Assembly (NCBI RefSeq): GCF_020921035.1
Contig: NC_063151.1
Location: 27,348,934 to 27,412,933 of the forward strand
Reading direction: 5' to 3'
Source: Rhodamnia argentea
Taxonomy: Eukaryota > Streptophyta > Magnoliopsida > Myrtales > Myrtaceae
Length of the DNA stretch: 64,000 nucleotides
In this document: positions 10,982 to 24,094 of the stretch, piece by piece
How positions within the stretch are numbered: the first letter of the stretch is position 1
Layout of the letters: every line of letters starts with the position of its first letter
Notes under the pieces: model-generated
What the model was told of the DNA's origin: nothing
Databases searched by the model: none
What the model saw: the letters and a program-made list of their open reading frames with translations, nothing else
Position numbers and translations under genes: made by a program

Positions 10982-13900
10982 ATGGAAGACCATCAATGGC
11001 GTGACCCACTTTTGCTCACCGACGTTTCTTGCCAGCAGCAGCATTCCGTCTCTCAAAGTGCGTTTTCAAGAACCCCAAAACTAATTTTTTTTCCGTCTTC
11101 TCCTTCTTTAGAACGTTGCTTTTTTCTTGCGGCGATTCATGGGATCCGCTTCTCAATTGGTTAGGCATGTCGAATTCATCCTCCGCCGGCCACTGCATTT
11201 CCGAAATGGCGGGTCTTGATTCGCGTTGCGATTCTAATGATGGTAAAATATGCAGATATATTTCTTTCGCCTTGAATTTCCTCTACACTTTACAAGAGAC
11301 CGTTTCAAATGTAGCCATCATCTCATAGTTTGATAGTCATGTTTCCCTCCCTTTTGTGTGCTTAATTGTTGCTCCATATGGATGTCTGTTAGCAAGATCG
11401 AAGCGTCGAAACAAGTTGTGTAGAGAAATTTGGCGAGCTGGCTGCTCATGTTGCAGGCGACTAAGAAAGGAAAAGGAGTAACTCTTGCATATTTATGCAA
11501 TGAAGGGTTAAGCTGACTATTTTATATAGGTTCATAATGTAGTCGATTTGATTTGTGGCTTGGTGCAGGTCCTTTGATGTTGGGGTTTTCATTGACCTCA
11601 CCTGATCTAGTCATCTGTGCCGGTTCACCCGTTATTCCCAGCAGCAGCGGGTTTGGAGATTCTCCTGTGTTCTTTGAAAAGAGCAACTACTCACAGAATC
11701 TGGAGCATTCTGTTGAGCTTTCTCTGGACAACTGCATTCCAGAATCTGAAACCAAAGTAAATAGCAGAACTCCAGTTGTGAGGTTTTCAACAGTCTGTCA
11801 AACTTTTTGTCAAGTTTCATCTCCTGAAAGCTCCTTCGAGCTTCCTCCACCACCAGTGAGTGAGGACCATGAAATGCAAGGCCCCCTTCCTGCGGTACAA
11901 GCCGATTTGGGCTCCAACAGTGTGACCACAATTGGCACTGAAAATGATGGAGCGGCAAGTCTCGACTCACCTGAGGTGTTGCCTCTTGTGAATTTTATCC
12001 ATTCAGCTATATAAATAACTAGACTGACAAACCTAGGTACTGACTGGAAATTTCTTCATTAAATTTACTAAGGATGATGGCGGTTGCAAATTTGAAGGAG
12101 AGCTCCAGGAGTTAGTGAGGAGCTACAAGAGTCAAAAAAAGGAACTAATGGAGACAAGGAGGGCAATGGAAGAGCTTAAAAGAGAGAATCAACTGAAAAG
12201 CAGAGAATGCCAAGAGGCATGGAAATCTCTACAGGAGCTTCAAAATGAGCTCATGCGCAAGTCGATGCATGTTGGGTCCTTGGGTAAGGAAAATTTCATT
12301 TTATCTGTGATTGTTAATTTCAAAAAAAAAAATACTTGATTTTTTTATGGACTTTTAAATGCAGCTTTTGCCATAGAGGGACAAGTGAAAGAGAAGAGCA
12401 AGTGGTTCTCTTCGCTTAGAGACTTGACTAGAAAATTGAAGGTATCCAATTTTTCAAGATAAGATTTTGAGTAGCAAAACTATGGTTCTATTGCATTGAT
12501 AGGAAGTCAATTTGGCAGATTTTGAAAATGGAGCGAATTTCACTTTCTGAGGAAGCTTCAGCGTACAGAAAGTGCCTTGAAGAAATGAAAGTTGTCGGCT
12601 GCACCATTCAGTCCACGAGTGAATTCCCTTCTTCTCTCTCCTGCTATGCTTGTACTGCTTTCATCTTCTTCAACATTTAGACTTTTTTTTTGCAGTTGAT
12701 CAACAAACTAAATCACATGAGGATCTCAAGACAAAGTTACTTGAAGGGGCTAAACAACGGAAAGAACTTTACAATAAGGTTTTGGAGTTGAAAGGTTAGT
12801 TACTAACTTATCCAAACGACTATTAAGATCAAAAGGAAGCCAAAGAGTCACCTCAATTAACACCTTGGCTTTTCTTACTTTCAGGAAACATAAGGGTGTT
12901 CTGTCGGTGTAGGCCTCTTAATGTTGAAGAAATTGCCACAGGAGCTTCAGTGGCAGTCGACTTTGAATCTTCAAATGAGGGCGAACTAACTATTAAGTCA
13001 AATGGTGCCTTTAGAAGGAACTTCAAGTTTGATGCTGTCTTTGGTCCCCAAGCAGATCAAGGTAGTAAAATATCTGAAAATAAAGGGTAGATTCCTAGAA
13101 AATATTTTATTAGAATTTGGCAGTTGGTTAATGTGTCATCTGTAGAAAATATTTTATTAGAATTTGGCAGTTGGTTAATGTGTCATCTGTGTTTGTCATG
13201 TAGTGGATGTTTTTGAAGATACAGCTCCGTTTGCAACATCAGTTCTAGATGGGTACAATGTTTGTATATTTGCTTATGGTCAGACTGGAACTGGAAAAAC
13301 TTACACAATGGAGGGAACCAAGACTGCTCGTGGAGTCAATTATAGGACTCTAGAGGAGCTGTTTCGCATAATCAGGGAGCGGCAACAACTTTTCCAATAT
13401 GACATTTCTGTTAGTGTTTTGGAAGTCTACAATGAACAGATAAGAGATTTGCTTGTCCCTGGAAATCAGCCAGGAGTCCCTGCAAAGAGGTATGCACATT
13501 AAAGAGATAGTTACCATATTACCCTTAAAGATCTCCAGTGAAATGCAAATTCTCGCATAAATAAAACTTTGATTGTAAACTGTTCCTTAGTCTTTGTGCA
13601 ATCAGACAGATATTCATTTAACCGTCTTTCATCGTGACAAAACTTGAGAGCATCATGCTTGGATTTCTTAAACAAAGAATCTTCCTTTCTTGGCTAGGCT
13701 AGAGATAAGACAATTGAGTGAAGGAATGCATCATGTACCTGGACTGGTTGAAGCACATGTAAGCAACATGCATGAGGTTTGGGAAGTTCTACAGGCAGGA
13801 AGCAATGCTAGAGCTGTTGGCTCAACAAATGCTAATGAGCACAGCAGTCGATCCCACTGGTCTGTTCTTTCTTCAGTTTGTTCATCTCCTCAATAAATAG

Positions 13901-15922
13901 CAGAATACCTTACGGAGCAACATGCGTGTGCTGATTATACATTACTGGATATGTGGTGTAATCATGCTCATTCGAAATTGTGGTTCTTTCATCTAGCATA
14001 CATTGTGTGATGGTAAAAGGGGAAAACTCATTAACTGGAGAATGCACGAGAAGCAAGCTGTGGTTGGTGGACTTAGCTGGAAGTGAACGGATAGCAAAGA
14101 CAGAAGTTCAGGGAGAACGGCTCAAGGAAGCTCAAAATATCAATAGATCTCTGTCTGCACTTGGTGATGTCATATCTGCTCTTGCTACTAAAAGCCCACA
14201 TGTTCCTTTCAGGTTACAGAAATACCCGTCTTTCATCTTTTTAAGTCCACACGTCATTTGCATATGATTTTGTCCTAATTTTTTTCTGCCATTTATTTGT
14301 GAAGGAACTCCAAGCTTACCCACTTGCTTCAAGACTCACTAGGTACCTATTTACCAAAAAAGTTGGCATTAACAAATTCAATATTAGATGGCAGTAGCAG
14401 GGCCAGTAGTTGTGATAGATCTTGCTTTTGTGTGCTCAATGTAAAGTTACCCTATTGCAAGTACAATTAAGAACCGTTAGTTTCGACAATAGAAACCGAG
14501 TAACCTGAGAACTTTCCGTTGGCCAGGAGGAGATTCGAAGGCGCTCATGTTTGTGCAGATCAGTCCTAATGAAAATGACTTGAGCGAGACTATATGCTCA
14601 CTAAACTTTGCAAGTAGAGTTAAAGGCGTCGAGTTAGGTCCAGCGAAGAAGCAACTTGATTCTGCTGAATTTGTCAAGTACAAGCAAATGGTAACACATG
14701 TCCTGACCCACAAGTTTGATATACAAAGTTCTCCTTTTTCTTTGCGGGAGAATGTAGTCCATATAGTTATGCATGTATTTCTCATGCCACTGACTTGAAT
14801 TTGTTGATGCAATTCAAATGTTAGGTTGAGAAAACAAAGCATGATATGAAGAGCAAGGATTTGCAAATTAAAAAGATGGAGGAAACAATCCATTGTCAGG
14901 ATGCAAAAATTAAAGAAAGAGACCTTAAGAACAAGAATCTGCAGGAGAAGGTATAAAACTGCACTAATGCCTACTTGTCCAAGATAAGCCTCTCTGCTTC
15001 CGATATTATGCATGTTCTCTTCTGGGTAACTGTTGCGCAAACATTTTGTAAACGAAGTTCTCAACTTTCGGATCATTTCGATGCTTTTACTTTGCAGATA
15101 AAGGAACTTGAGTCTCAGCTTCTCGTTGAAAGAAAACTAGCTAGACAGCATGTCGACACAAAAATAGCGGAGCAGCATCAGCATCTGAAGCAGCAGGAAG
15201 AACAAAACTTGCAGACGAGGCCACCACTCACCAGTTGCCAACCAGGGAGCATCAAGGAAACTGCGAGTTTCACAATAAGCAAAGACCAAATGAATCTCAG
15301 CCAACCCCTTGCAGATGATTACAGCTACAAGCCCCCATTAATTCTTCCTGCTTCAGATGGTCATGCCAAATACAATGATTCCATGGAAAAGGAGAACATT
15401 CCTCTCGTACTTGGACAGCCATTGCTTCCAAAGAGGACAGGAAGATTCTCTATCTGCACGACAGCACGGCAAGTCCACGTGGCCCCAGCACCAAGGCGAA
15501 ATTCCTTGATTCCATTGCCCTCAGCACCAAGTTCAACCCCTTGCCAAGCTTCATTAATTCCTTTACAGGAATGTCTCCTTGAAAAGAATGAATGTGAGGG
15601 TGGATCCGAGATGAGCTTTTTGCCAGAGAAGATCCCCTGCCACAGTCCAAAAGGAGTTAGAAGCGGGGGTAAGAAGATGAGCAGCGCGTTGCGAAGGAGC
15701 CTTCAGAAGAAAATGCATATGAAGTCGCCGATGAGAAAAGTTGGAGTCAATGTCGGAATGGAGAAGGTCAGAGTTTCTATCGGCAACAGAGGGAGGATTG
15801 CCCCGAGAATGTTCTTGGGAAGTAACAGAATAGCTAGAACCAAGGATATCCAGAATAAGCAGAGTCAAAGAGAGAAGGAGAGAGGATGGAACATCGGCAC
15901 GGCTGGAAGAACTGCTATTTAA
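10982..15922 (+). CDS. Kinesin-14 family motor protein (15 exons)
   Basis: Exons are 10982-11057, 11165-11242, 11569-11975, 12073-12283, 12365-12441, 12519-12618, 12696-12794, 12885-13061, 13204-13489, 13698-13859, 13997-14212, 14305-14342, 14527-14690, 14825-14950 and 15098-15922. All use GT-AG and give 1013 aa. The motor begins at about residue 350 with the kinesin-14 neck-to-motor signature [15 protein letters not shown]. The P-loop GQTGTGKT is at 434-441, switch I NEHSSRSH at 550-557 and switch II DLAGSE at 583-588. Coiled coil lies before the motor (about 200-350) and after it (about 700-760). A basic, low-complexity tail follows. The family consists of microtubule ATPases that are typically minus-end-directed, used in spindle and organelle work. 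No malectin or calponin domain is seen. The first two exons are small and least certain. The third exon could instead end at 11987. Confidence 0.92.
13096..13189 (+). repeat. 47-bp perfect tandem duplication in kinesin intron 8
   Basis: The unit begins TAGAAAATATTTTATTAGAA. It occurs at 13096-13142 and again at 13143-13189 without a mismatch, and its second copy ends 14 bases before exon 9. It does not include the acceptor but does duplicate sequence in the likely branch-point region. Confidence 0.95.
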
Positions 15923-16567
15923 AACCCACAGTATCGAGCTTGAGCTTGTCCTTTTCATTTAAGTCTTTCTATTTCTTTCCTTCTCATTTTCTGGTTGATG
16001 CTTATCATCCTTGTTCTTGCACTGGCCGATAGCTTTCTTTATGTACAGAGCCACCATGTCAGGCAATTGTTTATGGTTCTCTGTTACATTGCTGTACATG
16101 ACTTTCTAGATGCTACAGCAACCCTACACAAAGAATCTGGCTTTGGTGCAGTAGATTTGGCTTACTGACAGTAAGGTGTTAGCATGCGTTGCATCGTCTC
16201 CGTGAACATATTTGATTGAGGCAGTGAGTAGATTATTTTTCTTTTCTCCAATGCTTTTGATTCGTGTATTCATCTTGATGCCAGGTTCCTAAAACTCAAC
16301 TCCCCCGTCTGAGTCTGAAAAATCAATGTGGCTACACTTGAAAAATGGCTTTCGATCTTGCGATTTCAAACAGAAAATCTACTTGATCGCCCAGCTCTTG
16401 GCAGTAATGGGCCATCAAAGAGACTGTACATTGCTATATTTCCTTTCATTGTCAGTTTTTACACTTGAATCCTCCTACTTGTGTTGGAATCGGAAGGGGT
16501 TTGGACAACAAGATGGTTAATATCAATCAACACTAAACCCTGTCAACGCTGGACGAGAATGGAATGG
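15923..16567. other. Shared 3' flank of the kinesin and ERO1 genes
   Basis: This is the tail-to-tail interval between the kinesin stop (15922) and the ERO1 stop (16568). It presumably holds both 3' UTRs. No coding signal is present. Confidence 0.6.
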
Positions 16568-19500
16568 TCAAGAGAATCTTGTAAACCTGCCAAACAACAG
16601 AAAAAAGTTTAGCGATCCTCAACATAAACAAAATGGCAAGCAAATTAGATGATGATAATTGTGTCGAAAATCACACGGCATACCAGCCCCCTGGGATTAA
16701 TTCCCATAACCCATGCCATTTGGTAATGTCATAAGCAGCTGGATCAGAACGGTGCACTTTCCCAGGCTTCTCTGACAGCGACCCCCATTCATGGACAAAT
16801 TGGATAGATTCAGAGAGCCGACTGAGCAGATTTACAAGAGCTATCACTTCATTTCTTTGCAGTTGCACCTATAAAAATAGAATTGGTCATGAAAATACGA
16901 GCAAGTGGGAATCATTAATTTGAGGAAATTGTAATTAAGGGGCATGGAGAAACCTACCGATGTATCCGGTTCGTTTTGAATGTCAACTGAGAAGAGGATC
17001 TTTAATGCAGTTCCAAGGCCGAGAACCTGGAGCTTCCCCCATAATCGACACTTCTCACAGCCGACACAATCCATCAATGCACTGCAGTAAGGTCATGTGA
17101 TGGAGTGTTCACAATGGAGAGAAGGAAAGTAGTTCTTTTTTCCTTTTCAAGGAAGGGGTGGGTGGATGAGGTTCATGGGGCTAGTAGGGGCAATAAGGGG
17201 GGAAAGGCATGACTAGATGCTATGTAAGGCCTAACGCCACAGGAGCAGTACCATCTATTGACTAGTAACCAACCCTCGCTCTCAAACTTGCAACGTTCTA
17301 TCAGCTTAAAAGTTGAAACTAACCTAATATTTCTGAACTGCCTCTGAAGTGTCTGCTTCAACTGAGGTCCACTTTTACCCTTCCACAACTTAGCCTCGTC
17401 AAATGGAAGAGGACAGGCAGCTTGTAGTTTGCGATCATAGAGCAACTGTTTCATTAAAAATAAAGTGCTGGCATCTTCAGCAGGATTACCAGTATCATAC
17501 TCGGCCACCTCCAGATAATTAGCTGCCTAAGACACAAATGAAACATAAGTTATACATGCAAAAGACAGTTCTTAGCTAAATGACAAATGATTGAAAAGGA
17601 AGAAAGCCACACGGATTAATTTTACTCACTCACCTTAGTCACAGCACGAAGAACGAAAAGGAATGTGAAGTACAAGTTTCCAACACGATCAGGATATCGC
17701 ACAACACGATCGTACATCATTTCCAGATTTTTACCCCACTGAAATAGCAGATAGAGATGTCAGCTAAAGCTTTGAGCAGCAAACAATCCGTAAATATTGC
17801 AAAGCATTTTCCATCAAAGAATCAATAAGATGATATGATACATATATATGCTTCTGGAGGATGTCCAATAAGAAGGGCCGTAGATCCAGCTTATTGTTAC
17901 TAAAGATGTGGGTTTCTATTTTCCACTAACACAAAGAATTAGCCAGGACATCAGAGCTTGCTGGCTTTCTACTGCCTAATGTTACTATAGAGGCCATTAG
18001 AGGATGATGAATACACAAGATGAAAAACAAAACAATTTATGAAAGAAACAATCCTGGTTGTGTGAATGAAACACTTCAGAAGAGAAAATTACTAATAGAG
18101 AGAACAAAAGTAGCAGGGAGGTCATGAAATAACAACCATATTTGCAGCTTCATCTAGGAGGTAATCGGCAGCTATGTGGATTGATATCGAGGAGTGAAGA
18201 CCAGAGATCAATTTGTATAACACCTTTTTCTCCTGACAAACCTCTCCTGAAGTATCTGTCAATAAACCATCAAATCATGTAATTACCACAGACAAAAATC
18301 AAATGAGCAAGGAAAATCAGATGACTCTTACAATGACCATGGCAATTGGTCCACGAAGATGCAAAATCACCCTGATATTTTCAGAAAATAAGGAAGTTTC
18401 CTTTTTAAAACATTTCCAAAATGACAATGGAACAAGGACAAGATGACGGGCAATCTGTTATCAGCGTGGAACTCACACTTTGGACAATTCTCTGAGTAAA
18501 TTGCATCCCATATCCTTCTGGCTGATGGACCTGTATAGCCAGTGTAGCGCTCTGGGTTTAGGAGAAGGTTAACATATGTCATTTCACCTGCAAATGAAAA
18601 TTTTCAATATCACCATCCACTTTAAATGAACTTTGCAGATGAAGGCAGTTTCAATTTTGAGGATAATATCATAAAGGGGAGCTGGGATTAGATATGAGAA
18701 GCCTTGGCACATCCCATAAACAAATTTTGATGCACCTAGAAAGACTTGGAAGGGCCAAAGCAACTTCTACATTTATATTCCTATGATTGTGTGTAAGTAT
18801 GCAGATACTTGCCGTCCCCCGAAGGAAATAAAAAAAAAATCTAGATCAATGGGGAGCAAGAAAGGCAAATGATAACTTCAACCAACTAATGCCCAAGATT
18901 AAACAGTGTGCATTTGGGAAACATAGTCACTTACTATTATCTGTGCACTCAAAAAACATTGTCACTTACTATTATCTGTTTCATCATCACTAGTCCAGGG
19001 GTTATCTGCTTCGACCCATCCTCTGAAAGTTCTACTATCCAATGTGCGGTCAACAATGGCTTGTGGCTTTCCCTCTTGACACTGTAAAGTGTCAGATGGG
19101 AGATCGTGCTTCAAGGAGTTCCGAAAAGGCTCAGGAAATTCATTTTCTGGGCATTCACAAACACTGCAATCTCGCAAGCGGCACATACCATCATCAGGCC
19201 AGAAAGGGCAGTCACACCAAAGTTTCACCTGACATATGAAAGGGCACATAACATGAGGTCCAATAAGGGACAAATCTCACAAAACATATATGTTCCACCA
19301 AACCTATGCAGGAAGTATAGGAAGCATGTATGGGCCACTGGCTAGGTTCACTTTGAGCTGATACACTGTGGTCAGTTTACATATAAGCAGTACAAGTCCA
19401 ATATGATTGTATTCATATGGAAGGATGCACACGTGTACGTTAGAAAAAACTTTTTAACACATTTCCAAGCCCAATGGATTAAGAACTAGAACAAAGGCAA

Positions 19501-20403
19501 CACCGTCCAGAAATGCTGAAACTAAAGGGATAAAAACGGCAGTCCAACTAGTTCAAGATAAGGCTACATAAAGTCTGAAATGTTAACTGGCCTTCTCAGA
19601 TATTTAGATTCTTTGAGATTCACAGGAAAGATTGCGGGAGAATTTTCCAGAAACTGCGTAGAATCCCATACTATAATTCACGACTATATAGAGACACAGA
19701 CTTTACAGACCTTAAAGAATCTGAAAAAAGGAGTTCTGACAAGCTTCTGTAGCAGAGGATGCAAAACCTCTCCGTTTAGACTATTCACCGTCTCATACTC
19801 GCAACAACAGTCCTCAACAACGCCAGTATACTTCTGTAATTCCTGCATGCGCAACAATAAACCACAAAGTTAAACACGAACCTCGCAGAATGGAGAATCT
19901 GTTCACCTCCAATCCAAGCCAATTCCCCAGTCTAATCATGACGCGGATTACAGTCTTAATCGAATCACGACTCAAAGCCAACTACAGTAAGACCAACGGA
20001 AACGCATAATTTCAAGAAACGGTGCAGGAGCATCGGAAGACGATGAAACGGAAAAACGAACACGGTTCACCTAATCGCAAGATCCGTTCACCTTCAGCCA
20101 CACCGTTCTCTGCCTATTCGACAAATGCAGCCGGAATCCGTGTTCAATGACGATTAAGATCGATCCATGCAAGAGCAACAAGCGCGTGAACGGCAGAAAG
20201 CAAAAACGAAACAGCACCTGAGGACAGCGACAGGAGCGATTGGTGAGGAGAGAGACGATACTCGCGGAGTTCCTGGAAGAAACTGCGAGGGCGATCGCCA
20301 CTGAGATCAGAGGGACGAACACCGCGCACGAGCTCCATCTTCTTTCGCTTTGCTTCGCGCGATCGGCCTCCTTCACTTTGACCTCAGCCTTCGCCATCTC
20401 CAT
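16568..20403 (-). CDS. ERO1: Endoplasmic reticulum oxidoreductin 1 (ERO1), 10 exons
   Basis: Exons in transcript order are 20403-20218, 19842-19711, 19228-18970, 18587-18477, 18255-18137, 17738-17634, 17526-17324, 17081-16958, 16868-16684 and 16586-16568. All use GT-AG and give 480 aa. ERO1 is the FAD flavoenzyme on the lumenal face of the ER that passes electrons from protein disulfide isomerase to oxygen. A hydrophobic anchor ([18 protein letters not shown]) is near residues 26-43. The shuttle disulfide CRLRDC is at C122/C127. The active-site motif CVGCEKC begins at C377, with C380 as its partner. Conserved blocks [27 protein letters not shown] and [14 protein letters not shown] are intact. 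The last exon adds only six residues. If its intron were retained, the protein would end a few residues later, so the extreme C-terminus is uncertain. The gene converges with the kinesin gene. Confidence 0.95.
18926..18979 (-). repeat. Duplicated splice-donor sequence in ERO1
   Basis: The 19-base string GTCACTTACTATTATCTGT occurs at 18926-18944 and 18961-18979, offset by 35 bases. On the coding strand each copy carries the same GTAAGTGAC donor. The upstream copy is the donor of exon 3. Using the downstream copy would add 35 bases and bring in an in-frame TGA at once. Confidence 0.9.
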
Positions 20404-23400
20404 ATCTCACCACAGAAGAATCATCCTCCGAGAAAAACTGCGCCCTTTTTTGTGGAAGGCCGTGATAAAAAAAAAACGCCCAAAGAATCAATTAATTGCA
20501 TCGGAGCGATATTTCTACGTGGTCTAAATGATGCATGCAAGATTTTCTGGGCGACAGCTACAACTCGCAGACACGGGCGGACGACTCGACGCGACGCGCG
20601 TTCAAAAAGCCCGCGACACGTGGCGGATTGCAGGGGCGTGTCCCAATGTGCCGCGAGTGGGTCAATGGAAAAAAAAAATAAATTCTAATTAGCATAGACA
20701 GGGAGGGAAGATGGGGAAGGTCAACGCGGAAATGATTTCTTAATTTCGGTGACGTGCTGGGTCCAATGAGAGCGCGAGTGATGAAGACGCGCGCAGCTTC
20801 TCCGTGTCCTCATGTTCATGCGACGTCGTTGCGTCGACTTGGTGCGACGTCGTTGCGTCGACTTGGTGCGACGTGACTTTTACTTCTTCTCGGGTCAACA
20901 AGGACGGTTCCTTTCGGATAATTAGACTCGGCCCGCTGCATCGACCGCTAGCCCAGTGCACGGTGAGCTCTGTCTTGCATTCCGATCCGAGCACTCTTTT
21001 TTACCCTCGTCCATCTACCTAGCAAACCCCTGAATTACGGAAATCTCCGTGATTGTAAGTTTCGATAGCCAATAGTAATTTTCGCTATTGTCACTTAGGT
21101 AAATTTTCTAATGGCCTAGTAATAATACAATGTTATTAGGGTTTAGAGATCGATGCCCTTCAAGATCAAGAGAATAAAGAGTTCGCGACGAACGGTTAAA
21201 TGGATCGTCGTTGGCCTACGTTTTTTCGTTTTGGAAGTGGAAAATATGCCAGGGGATAACGATGAGAGCAGGTAAAAAAGCTGGAGGGAGGGGGAATTTT
21301 CCAAGTGCGAACGTGATGGGCCATGTCCACATGTCGCTGGCAAAAGGCAAAGCCCATTTGAAGATGGGCCTACTTGCTACCGAAGGCTAGGAGAGCGTAT
21401 CTTCTCTGCGTCTGTGGTCAACGAGTTGACGGGTCTCTCACATGCCCATTCACATGGATGACCTCGTGCAGAGACTTGATTCTCTGGCTGTTTTTAGAGA
21501 CATGAGGGGCAGGAGAGGACTAGGAAACTGGAGAACCAAGCCTATTCTTCTGAATGGAGCAATGGAAGGAAGGATCGCCCCCGCCCGGAGCAATTCACGA
21601 CGAACTGAGCAGTTTTGAGTTTTTGCATGGCCCGGAACATTAGGCGCATCCTCGAGAGTTCAACGACCCAAAGCAATCCTAAGAACTTGAAGCAACTTGA
21701 TTGAACTCACGCTAGTTAGGTCGTGTTCCTTTCGAGATGTCTGGGACTAAATGTGAAAACGAAGTCGCAATTTCTCGTCGTCTGGCGGGTGTCATCATCC
21801 GTTATTTCCACGGCTACTTCTAAAGCTTGAGCTGTCAAACTCCACCATGAGGATTACACTCTATGGTCGAATACATGTGATGCGTACGCAAGGACTGCGA
21901 AACTTTAGATGACGGGCAAGGCTAATATTAGGTGTCGATGAGACCCATATGTTTAAAAATGCTCGCTCGCCGTCTGTGTAAGGGGACTTCACCGGCAATC
22001 CGCGTATCGCCGGTCGAGTTATGCTGGGCTTCTATTCGAATCATGATGGTATGAAATTAATTTTTCCATTTATCTCTTCTTCATGAAACTATAAAGGGTG
22101 GTTGGAGAGAGGGAGAGGGAGAGGGAGAGGGAGAGAGAGATGAATGATAACTGAAATAACTATGCCAATCAAGTTGTGGAAGTTGGGCGTGTCGGGGTTC
22201 CATTGCATGGTGTGTGCTGTGCTGTTGGCTTGGACTCATTCTAACCCCATCTTCATTCGGGCAGGCCAAACAAAGACACCACCATCAATCATCATCTTTC
22301 TCTCCACGTATAATTTGCTTGTCGATTTGACTTATGTATGTATGTATGAACGATCCAAAATCGACCCGACCTGGTGGATCGCCCCCCGACCAACAGAAGC
22401 TTCGGCCAACTGTATTATGTGCTACATTATTACCCGGTTTACTCCCTTTCGTTCGGGCGTTCCTAACTTGGCATCTCTTGATTATAACCTCAACACTCAC
22501 TATACTTAGTCCCATGTTCTGTCTCTTTGCCCCACCCCCCCAAAAAAATGCATTCTAGTGGACCGAACAAATCATGTTTCGGTAAGGAAAATGCTTGCAT
22601 TTCCGTGCCGTCTGATTAGAAAACTGTAAAATCTCAGCCACAAATTGCAATAATGAAAAAGAAAAGATTATAAGTCAAAGTGGGGCCCTCCTCTGATTTG
22701 TGGCTGAAATTTCACCATTTTACTGTCATCGCTTGCTCCACTGTCATATTGGTTGCTCCCTTTTGGTAATGATAAAGTTCACATCGAATCTCGTCGATTA
22801 ATAACATATGCACCCCCACACATGTCCCACGTTATGATCGACTTGACTTATGTACTACATAAGATATTGTCTCTCGTTAGGTTGAAACGGAATTTTTTTT
22901 CTTTTTTGATCATGGGATCTAAGTTAATGATTAGCAGTACTTTCTAATGATAATAAAACAGTTGGAACGGATCGATGCATGTGACAATGTGGACAGGTGA
23001 GGAGGAAGGCTTGGGGAAACCAACATTAAACTTATGTTCATTAATTAAATCCCCAATGATTAGGGTTCAAGGCCTCCAAGTTCATTCGATGCAGTCGATT
23101 AGCGGATCGGTACGTTGCATCCGGAAGAAGCAGAGAATATAAACCGGAGGATGTCTTTGAGTCTAGCTTCTTATCCTGGCTCGTGCATTGTACATACGCA
23201 CACATTCACGATACTGTTGCTCGTTGAAAAAAGTTTCAAATGATGCCACCCACGTTGGACAAGATCCTTAATCTCCATTCGTTGTCTCCTTATGATACTC
23301 CAATCGTCCATCTCGTCCAACCCCACATGCAAATGTTCGTTTGAATTCGTGACCAAAGTACATCGGGGGTTGAGATTGTCGGGGCGCCGATCGCAACTCC

Positions 23401-23988
23401 GTGTGGAAAGACAGAACCCTTAACTCCACGATACTTCGGTCGAGCACAGGCCGGTAGGATAGAGGAACCCGCGATATCGTTCTCCTCCTTCGCTATCAAT
23501 TAGCTACACACATCGCTTGATGACTCGTACCGTAGGTCGATTTCAGAGTTCGGAGACACATGGTAGACAATCCCCACTATTTGGATAGTGTTCATTGAAT
23601 GACTCGTCATTAAGCGAATCGCCATCATTTAATCACTTGGAGGGCAAGCGCTTAATTAAAAGTTTTGCAAGTTTGATGACTTCATGGCGGGCCTCGGTCA
23701 TGGAAGGGGAGGCTCATGCTCGTGAAAATTAACAAGAAAAAGAAACATTACACATGGGGAAGTCATAAGAACAAACATGGTGCCATGTCTATCGCTGCAT
23801 GTCACGTGCTTTTGCCACTGGCCTGTGCTCTAAAGTGCAATCATGCACGTAGTTTATAAGTGAATTAACCCTAATGAATTGTCGAAACTTGTGTCATGTG
23901 ATTTAGATTTTTATATCGATTTCGAAAGTTTTGTCAATAGAGGATCGTCATCAACTTTGAAGCCCATACTTTAGTGTCGACTGCTTTA
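20404..23988. other. Gene-free interval upstream of ERO1
   Basis: No reading frame here resembles a known protein. It includes the ERO1 promoter and leader, a 24-bp tandem repeat (20820-20877) and a GGGAGA-rich purine run near 22102-22140. Confidence 0.55.
20820..20877. repeat. 24-bp GC-rich tandem repeat, about 2.4 copies
   Basis: The unit GCGACGTCGTTGCGTCGACT (plus TGGT) is repeated at 20820 and 20844, with a partial third copy from 20868. Each unit contains the palindromes GACGTC and GTCGAC. It lies about 420 bp upstream of the ERO1 start codon. Its open frame on the minus strand is a repeat artefact. Confidence 0.9.
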
Positions 23989-24094
23989 GGGTGAAACTCT
24001 TCACCGTTCCTTGCTCGTTGTCGGCCAAATTCTATTGTTCCGACAACGAGCAAGGAAGGGAGTAGTAATATTCAGAAATTAGAGTGATTCACCC
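23989..24094. repeat. Fold-back hairpin with perfect 18-bp arms
   Basis: Positions 24007-24024 (TTCCTTGCTCGTTGTCGG) and 24040-24057 are exact reverse complements around a 15-base loop. An outer imperfect arm pairs GGGTGAAACTCT (23989-24000) with AGAGTGATTCACCC (24081-24094). No gene is nearby. It may be the core of a small fold-back transposon or a transcribed hairpin. Confidence 0.85.

Noticed and set aside
22285-22558. Overlapping frames near 22.3-22.6 kb on both strands
   Set aside because: No family motif on either strand, and they contradict each other.
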